From Mycobacterium deserti (GTDB lineage: Bacteria > Actinomycetota > Actinomycetes > Mycobacteriales > Mycobacteriaceae), in the NCBI RefSeq assembly GCF_025345615.1, contig NZ_JAODWD010000004.1, positions 434,001-498,000 of the forward strand: 64,000 bases of DNA, in the 5' to 3' direction. This document shows, in pieces, positions 54,244-63,713 of this stretch (position 1 is its first letter; each line of letters begins with the position of its first letter). The notes under the pieces were generated by a model. The model searched no databases. It was not told the DNA's origin and worked only from the letters and a program-made list of their open reading frames with translations. Position numbers and translations under genes: made by a program.

Positions 54244-56997
54244 TCAGCTTTCCTGTGCAGGCGGTCCCGCTGGCCGGGCGGCGGCGCGCCGGCGATGGCG
54301 ACCGACGGGGCGGACGGGCTCGTCCTCGAAGTCGTCGTCGTCGGAGTCGGACTCCTCGTCATCGTCATCATCGGACTCGTCGTCGGACTCCTCGTCATCG
54401 TCATCATCGGACTCGTCGTCGGACTCGTCCTCCGAATCGCCGTTGATGACCTCGATGTCGTCGTCGATGTCGTCGTCCTCGTCATCGGTGAGGTCGATGT
54501 CGTCCTCATCCGCCTCGTCGTCGGAGTCCTCGTCTTCGGAGTCCTCGTCGTCGGAGTCCTCGTCGAAGTCGTCGTCGAGCTCTTCGTCTTCGGTGACGGC
54601 GGCGCGGATGGCATCCGAATCAGCCTCGGCGACCTCTTCGACGGGCTTGTTCTCCTCGGCGCCTTCGTCCTCGTCGTCGTCGTGGCGGCCGTTGGCGGCG
54701 GCCATCGCCTTGAACATCGGATGCTCGCCTGCGGGATGCGCGGGCAGCTTCACGACGGGGACGTCCTCGGTCTTGCCCGCCTTCTTGCCGCGCTTGCCTC
54801 GGCGGCCGCCCGATTCCGACTTGCGGCCGTTACCCGATGCCGAGTCGACGGGATCGCCGTGCAGCAGGATGCCGCGCCCGCCGCAGTGCGTGCACGATGT
54901 CGAGAACGCCTCGATCAGGCCGGTGCCCAACTTCTTTCGGGTGAGCTGGACCAGCCCGAGTGAGGTCACCTCGGAGACCTGGTGCCGGGTGCGGTCGCGG
55001 GCCAGGGCTTCGGTGAGCCGCCGCAACACGAGATCGCGGTTCGACTCGAGCACCATGTCGATGAAATCGATGACGACGATGCCGCCGATGTCGCGCAGCC
55101 GGAGCTGGCGCACGATCTCCTCGGCGGCCTCGAGGTTGTTGCGGGTGACGGTCTGTTCCAGGTTGCCCCCGGAGCCGGTGAACTTGCCGGTGTTGACGTC
55201 GATGACCGTCATGGCCTCGGTCCGGTCGATCACCAGCGTGCCGCCCGAGGGCAGCCACACCTTGCGGTCCATCGCTTTGGTGAGCTGCTCGTCGATGCGG
55301 TGCACCGCGAACACGTCCGGACCATCCGGGCTCGCTGGCTCGTACTTGTTCAGCCGCGGAAGCAGATCCGGCGCAACTGCTTTCACGTACCCGTTGATCG
55401 TCTCCCAGGCGTCATCGCCGGACACGGTCAGCCCCGTGAAGTCCTCGTTGAAGAGGTCGCGGATGACCTTCACCAGAACGTCGGGCTCTTCGTACAGCGC
55501 GACGGCGGCACCGGCGGCCTTCTTCTTGGTCTCGATGGCCCGCGCCTCGATCTCGGTCCAGCGTTCCTGAAGGCGGTTCACATCAGAGCGGATGTCCTCT
55601 TCCTTCACGCCCTCGGAGGCGGTGCGGATGATGACTCCGGCGTCGGACGGGACGACCTCGCGCAGGATCTCCTTGAGACGCTGACGCTCGGTGTCGGGGA
55701 GCTTGCGGCTGATACCCGTCGACGAGGCGCCGGGCACGTACACCAGATAGCGGCCCGCGAGCGACACCTGTGTCGTCAGTCGGGCACCCTTGTGGCCGAC
55801 CGGATCCTTGCTGACCTGCACGACGACGTAGTCGCCCGGCTTGAGGGCCTGTTCGATCTTGCGGTTCTGGCCGCCGAGGCCCGCGGCCTCCCAGTTCACT
55901 TCGCCGGCGTAGAGCACGCCGTTGCGGCCGCGGCCGATGTCGACGAACGCCGCCTCCATCGAGGGCAGCACGTTCTGCACGATGCCGAGGTAGATGTTGC
56001 CGACGAGCGAAGACTGGGCCGCCGAAGTCACGAAATGTTCGACAAGGACGCCGTCTTCGAGGACGGCGATCTGGGTGTAGCGGGCACCCTCATGCGGCGG
56101 TTCGGAGCGGACCTTGTCGCGCACCACCATCATCCGCTCGACGGCCTCGCGACGAGCCAGGAACTCGGCCTCGCTCAGGATCGGCGGGCGACGCCGACCG
56201 GCGTCCCTGCCATCCCTGCGGCGCTGCCGCTTGGCCTCCAGCCGGGTTGACCCGCTGATCCCCTGGATCTCGCCGTCGCCACCACCCTTGGCGGACTTGT
56301 CGCCCTTGCCCGATTGCCGCGGCTCGCGTTCGTGCACAACGGTGTTGGGCGGATCGTCGGGCGATGACCCGTTGTCGTCGTTACCGGAACCGGACTTGCG
56401 ACGACGGCGGCGACGGCGGCGACGCGTTGTTCCGTCACCGCCCGTGCTGTCGTCATCGCCGTTGTCGTCGTCGGCGTCGTTGTCGTCGTCGGCGTCATCG
56501 GAGTCCTCATCGCGCCCACCGTCCGGCGAATCGCCTTCGCCGTCGATGTCGTCGCCGTTCTGCTCGCCCCGCCCCCGACCGCGGCCGCGGCGACCGCGAC
56601 GACGGCGGCGGCCCGACGGCCGCTCGGACTGGTCCTCGTCTGCGTCCGGGCCGGCTTCGTCGGCGTCTTCGGTGTCGTGGTCGTCGGTGTCGTCGTCGTC
56701 CTCGTCGTCATCGTCGTCGGCGCCGGCCTCGTAACGGGCCACGACGGGTTGCGGCGCAACGAAGAGCGGGAGATAGTCAGCCGGTTCTGGCGCGCTCTGC
56801 GCGGGTGTCTCCAGGATCAGCCGCGACTCAGGCTCGTCGCCGTCGACCGCCGTCGGCTCGTCGGCGTCGAGAGGCTCATCGGCGGGCGCAGCGAACGACT
56901 GGAACCTCAGCTCGCCGGACTGGCTGGAGTCCTCATCGTGCTGCGTCTCTGCTGATTCATCTTCGGTTGGGGCTTGAGAATGGTCACTGTCGGCCAC
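54244..56997 (-). CDS. rne: ribonuclease E/G
   Basis: A 917-residue RNase E, the main mRNA-decay endonuclease. An acidic and Arg-rich disordered N-terminal region (about 1-300) precedes the S1 domain (GNIYLGIVQNVLPSMEAAF). The catalytic centre has TVIDVNTGKF and GGIVVIDFIDM with the two Mg-binding Asp; the zinc link is CTHCGGRG. A second disordered, strongly acidic C-terminal tail (about the last 140 residues) of Asp/Glu/Ser repeats ends in a short Arg/Ala-rich part. Catalytic core flanked by disordered arms on both sides is the mycobacterial layout. GTG 56997 has AGGAG upstream. The M. tuberculosis protein is about 953 residues. Confidence 0.96.
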   Translation of the reverse strand: MADSDHSQAPTEDESAETQHDEDSSQSGELRFQSFAAPADEPLDADEPTAVDGDEPESRLILETPAQSAPEPADYLPLFVAPQPVVARYEAGADDDDDEDDDDTDDHDTEDADEAGPDADEDQSERPSGRRRRRGRRGRGRGRGEQNGDDIDGEGDSPDGGRDEDSDDADDDNDADDDNGDDDSTGGDGTTRRRRRRRRRKSGSGNDDNGSSPDDPPNTVVHEREPRQSGKGDKSAKGGGDGEIQGISGSTRLEAKRQRRRDGRDAGRRRPPILSEAEFLARREAVERMMVVRDKVRSEPPHEGARYTQIAVLEDGVLVEHFVTSAAQSSLVGNIYLGIVQNVLPSMEAAFVDIGRGRNGVLYAGEVNWEAAGLGGQNRKIEQALKPGDYVVVQVSKDPVGHKGARLTTQVSLAGRYLVYVPGASSTGISRKLPDTERQRLKEILREVVPSDAGVIIRTASEGVKEEDIRSDVNRLQERWTEIEARAIETKKKAAGAAVALYEEPDVLVKVIRDLFNEDFTGLTVSGDDAWETINGYVKAVAPDLLPRLNKYEPASPDGPDVFAVHRIDEQLTKAMDRKVWLPSGGTLVIDRTEAMTVIDVNTGKFTGSGGNLEQTVTRNNLEAAEEIVRQLRLRDIGGIVVIDFIDMVLESNRDLVLRRLTEALARDRTRHQVSEVTSLGLVQLTRKKLGTGLIEAFSTSCTHCGGRGILLHGDPVDSASGNGRKSESGGRRGKRGKKAGKTEDVPVVKLPAHPAGEHPMFKAMAAANGRHDDDEDEGAEENKPVEEVAEADSDAIRAAVTEDEELDDDFDEDSDDEDSEDEDSDDEADEDDIDLTDDEDDDIDDDIEVINGDSEDESDDESDDDDDEESDDESDDDDDEESDSDDDDFEDEPVRPVGRHRRRAAARPAGPPAQES
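54349..54420. repeat. two perfect 36-bp tandem repeats in rne
   Basis: Copies 54349-54384 and 54385-54420 are identical and in frame, each encoding a 12-residue acidic unit (SDDESDDDDDEE, any register). They lie in the disordered C-terminal tail of RNase E. The number of units is expected to vary between strains. Confidence 0.92.
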
Positions 56998-57331
56998 GAA
57001 TTCTCCTCTAAGCCCCCGGGCGCGTCGTATCTGACGCGGCCACGCGAGGGCTTCCGCTATGGGCCCGGGCTACTTCTCCCGAGCGTGTTGTGGTCTTGCT
57101 CCGAGCAGTTCTTGTTGAACCAACCCAGTGCCGGTCTGAATGATGGCTGGACGGTCGGCGCCGCACGCGCACGCGAGGAGCACAGGTGGGCACCCCGCGC
57201 GTGGCGATGGTCGCGCACGTCTAAGTCTTCATCCGGGTGTCCGGCCCTGGTTGAAGGCCGGCTACCCGCGTTCAGTATCCCACATCACGCCGCCGGCCCC
57301 GACCAGGCTGGGGTCAGGCGTCATCGCGAGG
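56998..57331. other. 334-bp non-coding region between ndk and rne
   Basis: I see no credible gene here. It must contain the rne promoter and probably a long rne leader; long 5' untranslated regions are known for mycobacterial rne, from memory. The best -10-like element on the minus strand is TGG followed by GATACT (57279-57274), without a convincing -35. G+C-rich dyads such as GGGCCCGGGC (57061-57070) lie close to the rne start. Confidence 0.5.
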
Positions 57332-57751
57332 CTAGGCGCCGGGGAACCAGAGATCGATTTCGCGCGCGGCCGACTCGGGCGAATCGGAGCCGTGCACGAG
57401 GTTGTCCTGGGTGACAAGTGCCAGGTCACCACGGATTGTGCCCGGCACGGCCTTCTCGACGGGATCGGTGCCACCGGCGATTTGGCGGAAGGCCGCAACG
57501 GCGCGTGGGCCCTCCACGATGGCCGCCACGACGGGTCCGGACGTGATGAACTCCAGCAACGATCCGAAGAACGGCTTGTCCTCGTGTTCGGCGTAGTGCC
57601 GACGAGCGAGGTCGTCGCTGACGTCCTTGAGCTGCAGGGCCGCGATCGACAGGCCCTTGCCTTCGATCCGGCGCAGGATCTCTCCCACCAGGCGACGCTG
57701 GACACCGTCCGGCTTGATCAATACGAGGGTCCGCTCGATCGGCTCATTCAC
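57332..57751 (-). CDS. ndk: nucleoside diphosphate kinase
   Basis: A 139-residue NDK that moves gamma-phosphate between nucleoside tri- and diphosphates through a phosphohistidine. The His is in NLVHGSDSPESA; ERTLVLIKPDGVQRRLVGEI is the standard N terminus. Length is as expected (136 in M. tuberculosis). GTG 57751 has TAGGCT 7 nt upstream. It is monocistronic by appearance. Confidence 0.97.
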   Translation of the reverse strand: MNEPIERTLVLIKPDGVQRRLVGEILRRIEGKGLSIAALQLKDVSDDLARRHYAEHEDKPFFGSLLEFITSGPVVAAIVEGPRAVAAFRQIAGGTDPVEKAVPGTIRGDLALVTQDNLVHGSDSPESAAREIDLWFPGA

Positions 57752-57758
57752 GGCCGAC

Positions 57759-57764
57759 AGCCTA
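57759..57764 (-). promoter_or_regulatory. leaderless promoter of ndk
   Basis: TAGGCT (57764-57759, minus strand) is exactly 7 nt before the GTG of ndk. Confidence 0.6.
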
Positions 57765-57778
57765 GCGGCCCGGCGTGA

Positions 57779-58165
57779 CTACTCGGGAGGAAGCTGCTGG
57801 CCGGGCAGCAGCCCGTGCTTCTGCCTGCGCAGCACCTCGGCGCGTAGATAGGCGATCAGCAGCCAGACCGCCAGGAAGATCACCCCGAGGATGCCGATCG
57901 CCCCTTGCACGAAGACGCCGGCAATCAGCGCCAGTTGGATGGCCACGTTCACCCAGATCGCCCACGGCCTGCCCTGCACACCGCACAGCAGCACCAGGAC
58001 GACTGCCAGACCGACCAGGTACCCGCCGCTGAGGGCGGTGAGCCCGCCGCCGACCCGGGCCACCACCGGCAGGGCCAGTAGCACCACGATGGCCTCGAGA
58101 ATCAGCGTGCCCGCCATGACGCCGCGAAAGCTCTTCCACGGGTCTGGCGGCGGGGGTGCGGTCAT
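57779..58165 (-). CDS. DUF4233-family membrane protein (Rv2446c-like)
   Basis: A 128-residue protein with about four membrane helices between residues 15 and 110 and a short basic C-terminal tail (RRQKHGLLPG). It matches the DUF4233 proteins that follow folC in actinobacteria. Function unknown. The ATG overlaps the folC stop as ATGA, so it is the third gene of valS-folC-DUF4233. Confidence 0.83.
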   Translation of the reverse strand: MTAPPPPDPWKSFRGVMAGTLILEAIVVLLALPVVARVGGGLTALSGGYLVGLAVVLVLLCGVQGRPWAIWVNVAIQLALIAGVFVQGAIGILGVIFLAVWLLIAYLRAEVLRRQKHGLLPGQQLPPE

Positions 58166-59583
58166 TCGGGATCCTTTCCGAACAGCGTGCGCGCCGCTCC
58201 GGCGGTGACCACCGAGCCGGTGATGATCATGCCCGCGCCGCCGAATCCCTCGCCCTCGAGCCCGGCATCTTCCACCAGCGCGGTGGCCGTCTCGATTGCG
58301 TCAGCCAGCGTCGTGGCGACGACGACGCGCTCCGGCCCGAACCGCTCCTCGGCCCGCAACGCCAGCGCCTCGACCTCGAGCGCGCGCGGTGACCCGTTGT
58401 GCGTCACCACGATCTGATTGAGCGCGGGCTCGAGGGCGGACAGGATGCCGTCGACGTCCTTGTCGGCCATCACCGAGACGACGCCGACAAGGTGACGGAA
58501 GTCGAATTCCTCCTGCAGTGTCTGAGCGAGCGCCGCCGCACCGGCGGGATTGTGCGCCGCGTCGATGAAAACGGTTGGCGCGCTGCGCATCCGTTCGAGC
58601 CGGCCGGGGCTGGTGACCGCCGCGAAGCCTTCGCGCACCGCATCGATGTCGAGTTGGCGCTGCGCGCCCGCGCCGAAGAACGCCTCGACAGCGGCCAACG
58701 CGACGACGGCGTTGTGCGCCTGATGTTCGCCGTGCAGCGGCAGAAAGATGTCGCTGTAGACCCCGCCGAGGCCTTGCAGTTCGAGGACCTGGCCGCCGAC
58801 TGCGACCTGCCTGCCCAGTACCGCGAACTCCGAATCCTCGCGGGCCACAGCCGCATCCGCGCGCACCGTTTGGGCCAGCAGCACCTCCATTGCCTCGGGC
58901 ACCTGGCGGCCGATGACGGCGACCGTGTCGGTAGGCACCAGGTCGTCCTTCTGCTTCTTGATGATTCCGGCCTTCTCCCCGGCGATCTCGGCGATGGTGT
59001 CGCCCAAGTAGTCGGCGTGGTCGACCCCGATCGGCGTGATGACCGCGACCGGCGCATCGACCACGTTGGTCGCGTCCCAGCGGCCACCGAGGCCGACTTC
59101 GACGACGGCGACGTCGATGGGTGCGTCGGCGAACGCCGCGAAGGCCATCGCAGTGACCACCTCGAACTTGCTCAGTCGCGGTCCCTGGCCACCGAACTGC
59201 CCGGCCTCGGACTGCTGGTCGACCAGGTGCACGAACGGTTCGATCTCCCGGTAGGTCGCGACGTACTGCGCCGGTGATATCGGCTTGCCGTCCAGCGAGA
59301 TGCGCTCCACCGCGGACTGCAGGTGCGGACTTGTGGTGCGGCCCGTGCGGCGATGCAGCGCCGTCAGCAGCGCGTCGACGATCCGTGCCACCGACGTCTT
59401 TCCGTTCGTACCGGCGATGTGGATCGACGGGTAGCCCAGTTGCGGCGAGCCGAGCATCTCCATCAGCGCCGAGATACGGACCGTGCTCGGTTCCAGTTGG
59501 GTTTCCGGCCAACGCTGGTCGAGCAGATGCTCGACCTGCAGGAGCGACGCGATCTCGTCCGGTGTTGGGACGGGCTCGCTCAT
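58162..59583 (-). CDS. folC: folylpolyglutamate synthase / dihydrofolate synthase
   Basis: A 473-residue Mur-ligase-family enzyme that adds glutamate to folates. The P-loop is HIAGTNGKTSVARIV (54-68), the Mg/substrate region is VVEVGLGGRWDATNVV, and VFIDAAHNPAGAAAL is the C-terminal domain signature. It overlaps valS upstream and the DUF4233 gene downstream as ATGA. Whether it does one or both FolC reactions cannot be read from sequence. Confidence 0.95.
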   Translation of the reverse strand: MSEPVPTPDEIASLLQVEHLLDQRWPETQLEPSTVRISALMEMLGSPQLGYPSIHIAGTNGKTSVARIVDALLTALHRRTGRTTSPHLQSAVERISLDGKPISPAQYVATYREIEPFVHLVDQQSEAGQFGGQGPRLSKFEVVTAMAFAAFADAPIDVAVVEVGLGGRWDATNVVDAPVAVITPIGVDHADYLGDTIAEIAGEKAGIIKKQKDDLVPTDTVAVIGRQVPEAMEVLLAQTVRADAAVAREDSEFAVLGRQVAVGGQVLELQGLGGVYSDIFLPLHGEHQAHNAVVALAAVEAFFGAGAQRQLDIDAVREGFAAVTSPGRLERMRSAPTVFIDAAHNPAGAAALAQTLQEEFDFRHLVGVVSVMADKDVDGILSALEPALNQIVVTHNGSPRALEVEALALRAEERFGPERVVVATTLADAIETATALVEDAGLEGEGFGGAGMIITGSVVTAGAARTLFGKDPE

Positions 59584-62240
59584 GTCAGGCCGGCCAGCCG
59601 GGCCGTGATGCGGTCGACCTCCTCGCTGGCCACCCGCTGGCGGGCGCGGATCTTGTCGACGACGTCGGCCGGGGCTTTGGCCAGGAAGGCGTCGTTGCCG
59701 AGCTTGCCTGTCGTGCCGGCCAATTCCTTCTGCGCCGCTGCGAGATCCTTCTCGAGGCGTCTGCGCTCGGCCGCCACGTCGACGGTGCCCGAGGTATCCA
59801 GTTCGACGGTCACAGTGGCCTGCGACAACCTGACCTCGACCGCGGCAGACGGGGTGAAGCCCTCTTCCGCCGAGGTCAACCAGGCCAGCGCGCTGACGGC
59901 GGGGATGTGTGCGTCGAGGTCGGCCGTCGCGAGGCCGGACAGCCGGGCGGGCACCTTCTGCCGGTCGCCCAGCCCCTGATCGCTGCGGAAACGGCGGACC
60001 TCGGTAACGAGTTTCTGCATATCGGCGACCCGCACAGTCGCAACCGGATCCACGCTGATGCCGGACGGTTGCGGCCAGTCGGCGATCACGAGCGACTCAC
60101 CACCGGTCAAGGTCTTCCACAGCACCTCGGTGACGAACGGCATCACCGGGTGCAACAGCTTGAGCAGGGTGTCCAGCACCGCGGCGAGCACCGCGGTGGT
60201 GTGCTGCACGACGCGTTCATCCGGGTCGGCCAGTTGAACCTTCGCCAATTCGAGGTACCAGTCGCAGAACTCGTCCCAGGCGAAGTGATACAGCGATTCG
60301 CACGCGCGGCTGAACTCATAGGCATCAAACGCCGAATCCACCTCGGCACGAACCTCTTCCAGCCGGCCCAGAATCCACCGGTCGGCGTCGGTGAGTTGGG
60401 TGATCGCGGGCAGATCGGCCGGGGCGGCCCCGTTCATCAACGCGAACCGGGTCGCATTGAACAGCTTGGTGGCGAAATTGCGCGACGCGCGGGCGTGGTC
60501 TTCACCGATCGACAGGTCGCCACCCGGGCTGGCGCCGCGGGCCAGGGTGAAGCGCAACGCGTCGGCGCCGAACTGGTCGACCCAGTCCAGCGGATCGATG
60601 CCGTTGCCCCGAGACTTGCTCATCTTGCGGCCGAACTCGTCGCGAATCAGCCCGTGCAGGAAGACGTTCTCGAACGGCACCTGCGGCCCGCGTGCACCCT
60701 CGAGGGTGACGGCCGGGTCGTCGGCGACGAAGTTGCCGAACATCATCATCCGCGCCACCCAGAAAAACAGGATGTCATATCCGGTAACGAGAACAGTTGT
60801 CGGATAGAACTTCTCGAGCTCACGCGTGCGCTCGGGCCAACCCATGGTCGAAAACGGCCACAGCGCCGAGGAGAACCACGTGTCCAGGACGTCGGGGTCC
60901 TGTTCCCAACCCTGCGGCGGCGTCTCGTCGGGACCGACGCACACCATCTCACCGTCGGGGCCATGCCAGATCGGGATGCGGTGGCCCCACCACAGCTGAC
61001 GCGAGATACACCAGTCGTGCATGTTGTCGACCCAGGCGAACCAGCGCGGTTCCAGGCTGGGCGGATGAATTACGGTGCGGTGTTCACGCACCGCGTCACC
61101 TGCGGCCTTGGCCAGCGTCTCGACCTTCACCCACCACTGCAGCGACAGCCGGGGTTCGATCGGTTCTCCGCTGCGCTCAGAGTGCCCCACGCTGTGCAGA
61201 TAGGGTCGCTTCTCGGCGGTGACCCGACCTTGCTGCGCCAGGGCCTCGCGAACCTTCACACGCGCCTCGAACCGGTCGAGGCCGTCGAATTGCGTTCCGG
61301 TGTCGGCGATTCTGCCTTTGGTGTCCAAGATCGTCGGCATCGGCAGCTGATGCCGCATGCCGATCTCGAAGTCGTTCGGATCGTGTGCGGGCGTGACTTT
61401 GACTGCCCCCGTACCGAATTCCGGATCTACGTGCTCGTCCGCGACGATGATCAGCTCACGGTCGACGAACGGGTGCGGCAGGGTGGTGCCGACCAGATGG
61501 CGGTAACGTTCGTCGTCGGGATGCACCGCGACCGCCGTATCTCCGAGCATGGTCTCAACGCGGGTGGTGGCGACAACGATGTGCGGTTCGTCGTCGTTGA
61601 GCGACCCGTACCGGAACGAGACCAGTTCACCCTCGACGTCCTCGTACTTGACCTCGAGGTCGGACACCGCGGTCTCGAGCAGCGGCGACCAGTTGACCAG
61701 CCGCTCGGCGCGGTAGATCAAACCGGCGTCGAACAGCCGCTTGAAGATGGTGCGGACGGCGCGCGACAGGCCCTCGTCCATGGTGAACCGGTCACGGCTC
61801 CAGTCCACGCCGTCGCCCAGGCGACGCATCTGCCCGGCGATGGTGCCGCCTGAGTCGTGCTTCCAGTCCCACACCTTTTCGATGAACAGCTCGCGGCCGA
61901 AGTCCTCCTTGGTCTTGCCGTCGACGGCGAGCTGCTTTTCCACAACGCTCTGCGTCGCGATTCCGGCATGGTCCATGCCCGGCAGCCACAACACCTCGTA
62001 GCCCTGCATGCGCTTGCGCCGGGTGAGCGCGTCCATCAGCGTGTGGTCGAGCGCATGCCCCATGTGCAGGCTGCCGGTGACGTTCGGTGGCGGAAGCACG
62101 ATCGAGTACGGCGGCTTGCCGCTTGCGGCGTCGGCAGTGAAGTAGCCGGCGTTGACCCAGCCTTCATACAGGTCGCTTTCCACCGCACCCGGATCCCATG
62201 ACTTGGGCAGGGCGTCGGCGGACTGGAAGCTGGCGGGCAC
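59580..62240 (-). CDS. valS: valyl-tRNA synthetase
   Basis: An 886-residue class I aminoacyl-tRNA synthetase. The HIGH motif reads HMGH (59-62) in PPNVTGSLHMGHAL; the KMSKS motif is in RKMSKSRGNGIDP. The CP1 editing domain lies between, and the anticodon-binding and C-terminal coiled-coil domains follow (RRLEKDLAAAQKELAG). GTG 62240 has TAGAAT 6 nt upstream. It heads valS-folC-DUF4233. Confidence 0.97.
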   Translation of the reverse strand: MPASFQSADALPKSWDPGAVESDLYEGWVNAGYFTADAASGKPPYSIVLPPPNVTGSLHMGHALDHTLMDALTRRKRMQGYEVLWLPGMDHAGIATQSVVEKQLAVDGKTKEDFGRELFIEKVWDWKHDSGGTIAGQMRRLGDGVDWSRDRFTMDEGLSRAVRTIFKRLFDAGLIYRAERLVNWSPLLETAVSDLEVKYEDVEGELVSFRYGSLNDDEPHIVVATTRVETMLGDTAVAVHPDDERYRHLVGTTLPHPFVDRELIIVADEHVDPEFGTGAVKVTPAHDPNDFEIGMRHQLPMPTILDTKGRIADTGTQFDGLDRFEARVKVREALAQQGRVTAEKRPYLHSVGHSERSGEPIEPRLSLQWWVKVETLAKAAGDAVREHRTVIHPPSLEPRWFAWVDNMHDWCISRQLWWGHRIPIWHGPDGEMVCVGPDETPPQGWEQDPDVLDTWFSSALWPFSTMGWPERTRELEKFYPTTVLVTGYDILFFWVARMMMFGNFVADDPAVTLEGARGPQVPFENVFLHGLIRDEFGRKMSKSRGNGIDPLDWVDQFGADALRFTLARGASPGGDLSIGEDHARASRNFATKLFNATRFALMNGAAPADLPAITQLTDADRWILGRLEEVRAEVDSAFDAYEFSRACESLYHFAWDEFCDWYLELAKVQLADPDERVVQHTTAVLAAVLDTLLKLLHPVMPFVTEVLWKTLTGGESLVIADWPQPSGISVDPVATVRVADMQKLVTEVRRFRSDQGLGDRQKVPARLSGLATADLDAHIPAVSALAWLTSAEEGFTPSAAVEVRLSQATVTVELDTSGTVDVAAERRRLEKDLAAAQKELAGTTGKLGNDAFLAKAPADVVDKIRARQRVASEEVDRITARLAGLT

Positions 62241-62246
62241 CGCGCC

Positions 62247-62252
62247 ATTCTA
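62247..62252 (-). promoter_or_regulatory. leaderless promoter of valS
   Basis: TAGAAT (62252-62247, minus strand) is 6 nt before the valS GTG. No T-box or other leader fits in the available space. Confidence 0.5.
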
Positions 62253-62303
62253 TGGAGTGCGCGGTCAGCACTGCCCAACCGGATTACCGGGGCAGGTTCG
62301 GGA

Positions 62304-62450
62304 CTACTTCTTGCCGCCGGGTAATCCGCCGAGGATGTCGCCAAACCCACCGCTGGTCGGCTGGGCCTGCGACTTGGCAAAGCGATGCCGTCATCGCCAC
62401 CGAGGACCTCCGCGACCGCAGTGATCTTGGCCCGACGTTCGCCGCAGGCC
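62304..62450 (-). pseudogene. candidate frameshifted gene remnant
   Basis: Between valS and the enoyl reductase, the minus strand reads as coding from about 62450 (ERRAKITAVAEVLGGDDGI) in one frame and then continues as FAKSQAQPTSGGFG and DILGGLPGGKK to a TAG at 62304 in another. A single-base change near 62370 would join them. There is no start codon and no RBS. The Gly-rich end is typical of real protein C termini. It may be the 3' part of a lost gene, or chance in GC-rich DNA. Confidence 0.35.
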
Positions 62451-62452
62451 GA

Positions 62453-63706
62453 TCAGTCGAGCCTCACGGTCTCCAATGCGACTCCGGCAGCCGGGAATCG
62501 AGCCATCAACGCGTCGCCCATCGCCGCTGCGGGAGTCAGCACGCCGCGCAGGTCGGAGAGCCGGTCGCGATCCATTGCGAGCGCCAGCCCGCTCTCGCCC
62601 AGCAGCACCGACGTGGCCTTGTATCCCGGGTCGCCCTTCTGCGACATGGTGGCCCGGTAGCGCGCACCCGTGCTCGTGGTGGTGTATGTCTCAACGGTGT
62701 AGTGACCCTTTTCGCGGGTGCGCTCGCTCGGACCGGTGCCCGGCTTCGGAAGGATTCGCTCAACGGCCTTGCGCGGCAGCCGGTTGAAGTAACGGCTGCC
62801 CAGCGCCATCGTCGCGGCGTTGCCTGCCGCGCCCAACGCGGCGGCCACCGGCGCGACCGCGGACCGCCCCATGCTCATCTGCTCGCCGTACTCGAGCCGA
62901 CGCCCGTAGGCGTAGTCGAGCAAGGCGTTGCTGCGCCGCACGATTCGGGTGTTGACCGCCGCCATGACGAACGGGCCCACCCAGAAGCCGTCGAGTTCCG
63001 GAGCGATATCGCGACCCCGCCGCCAACGCAGGTCGGGCTGACCGCCCAGTTCAGGCTCGGCGCCACGGTCCGGCGACAGCGTGTACGGGTCGTTCATCAG
63101 CCGCCGCGCCTCCGGGTCCGACGAGGCCGCGCGCATCACCTCAACCATCGAGGCGGCGGTGCCACCGGAGATGCCTGCCGCGAACGACCGCACCACGAGA
63201 TTGGTGTCGACGAGTTGGCCCGCGCCGTCCTGTTCAGCGCGTCGGTGCAATGCGAATACCGTGAGATCGGAAGGGATGGAATCGAATCCGCACGAATGCA
63301 CGATGCGAGCGCCGGTGTCGATGGCTTGTTTGTGGTACTGGTCGACACTTTCGCGGATGAACAGCGTCTCGCCGGTGAGGTCGGCATAGTCGGTTCCGGC
63401 AGCGGCGCACGCAGCCACCAACGGTAGCCCGTAGTGGGCGTAAGGCCCGACCGTGGTGACGACGACCCGGGTCCGGGCTGCCAGCGCATTGAGCGTGGAC
63501 GGCTGTGCTGCGTCAGCTGTGATGAGCGGCCATGACGCCGCCGTCTCCCCCAGCGACTCGCGCACCGCCAGCAGCTTGTCCTGCGAGCGGCCGGCGAGGG
63601 CGATTCTGGCGCCCGACGCTGCACGAGCCAGGTATTCGGCGGTCAGCTTGCCGGCGAATCCGGTCGCGCCATAGAGAACGATGTCGAATTCACGGTCGGC
63701 GCTCAT
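62453..63706 (-). CDS. saccharopine dehydrogenase-like trans-acting enoyl reductase (Rv2449c-like)
   Basis: A 417-residue protein of the saccharopine dehydrogenase-like family. The N-terminal Rossmann motif is VLYGATGFAGKLTAEYLA; TTVGPYAHYGLPLVAACAAAG and HSCGFDSIPSDL are hallmarks shared with the trans-acting enoyl reductase of phthiocerol/glycolipid synthesis (Rv2953 family). It probably reduces a lipid-linked double bond with NADPH. ATG 63706 has a TAGCGT box 7 nt upstream and matches the expected start; the frame is open 15 codons further. Confidence 0.86.
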   Translation of the reverse strand: MSADREFDIVLYGATGFAGKLTAEYLARAASGARIALAGRSQDKLLAVRESLGETAASWPLITADAAQPSTLNALAARTRVVVTTVGPYAHYGLPLVAACAAAGTDYADLTGETLFIRESVDQYHKQAIDTGARIVHSCGFDSIPSDLTVFALHRRAEQDGAGQLVDTNLVVRSFAAGISGGTAASMVEVMRAASSDPEARRLMNDPYTLSPDRGAEPELGGQPDLRWRRGRDIAPELDGFWVGPFVMAAVNTRIVRRSNALLDYAYGRRLEYGEQMSMGRSAVAPVAAALGAAGNAATMALGSRYFNRLPRKAVERILPKPGTGPSERTREKGHYTVETYTTTSTGARYRATMSQKGDPGYKATSVLLGESGLALAMDRDRLSDLRGVLTPAAAMGDALMARFPAAGVALETVRLD

Positions 63707-63713
63707 GAAGGCG

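Noticed and set aside
54340..54600. Repetitive GTC/GAC pattern that could suggest a CRISPR or structural DNA repeat
   Set aside because: The repeats are in frame in rne, encode Asp/Glu/Ser and have no spacer-repeat alternation.
59274..61853. 859-codon open frame on the plus strand opposite folC and valS
   Set aside because: It is long only because valS is GC-rich and long; there is no motif, and it spans the folC/valS junction.
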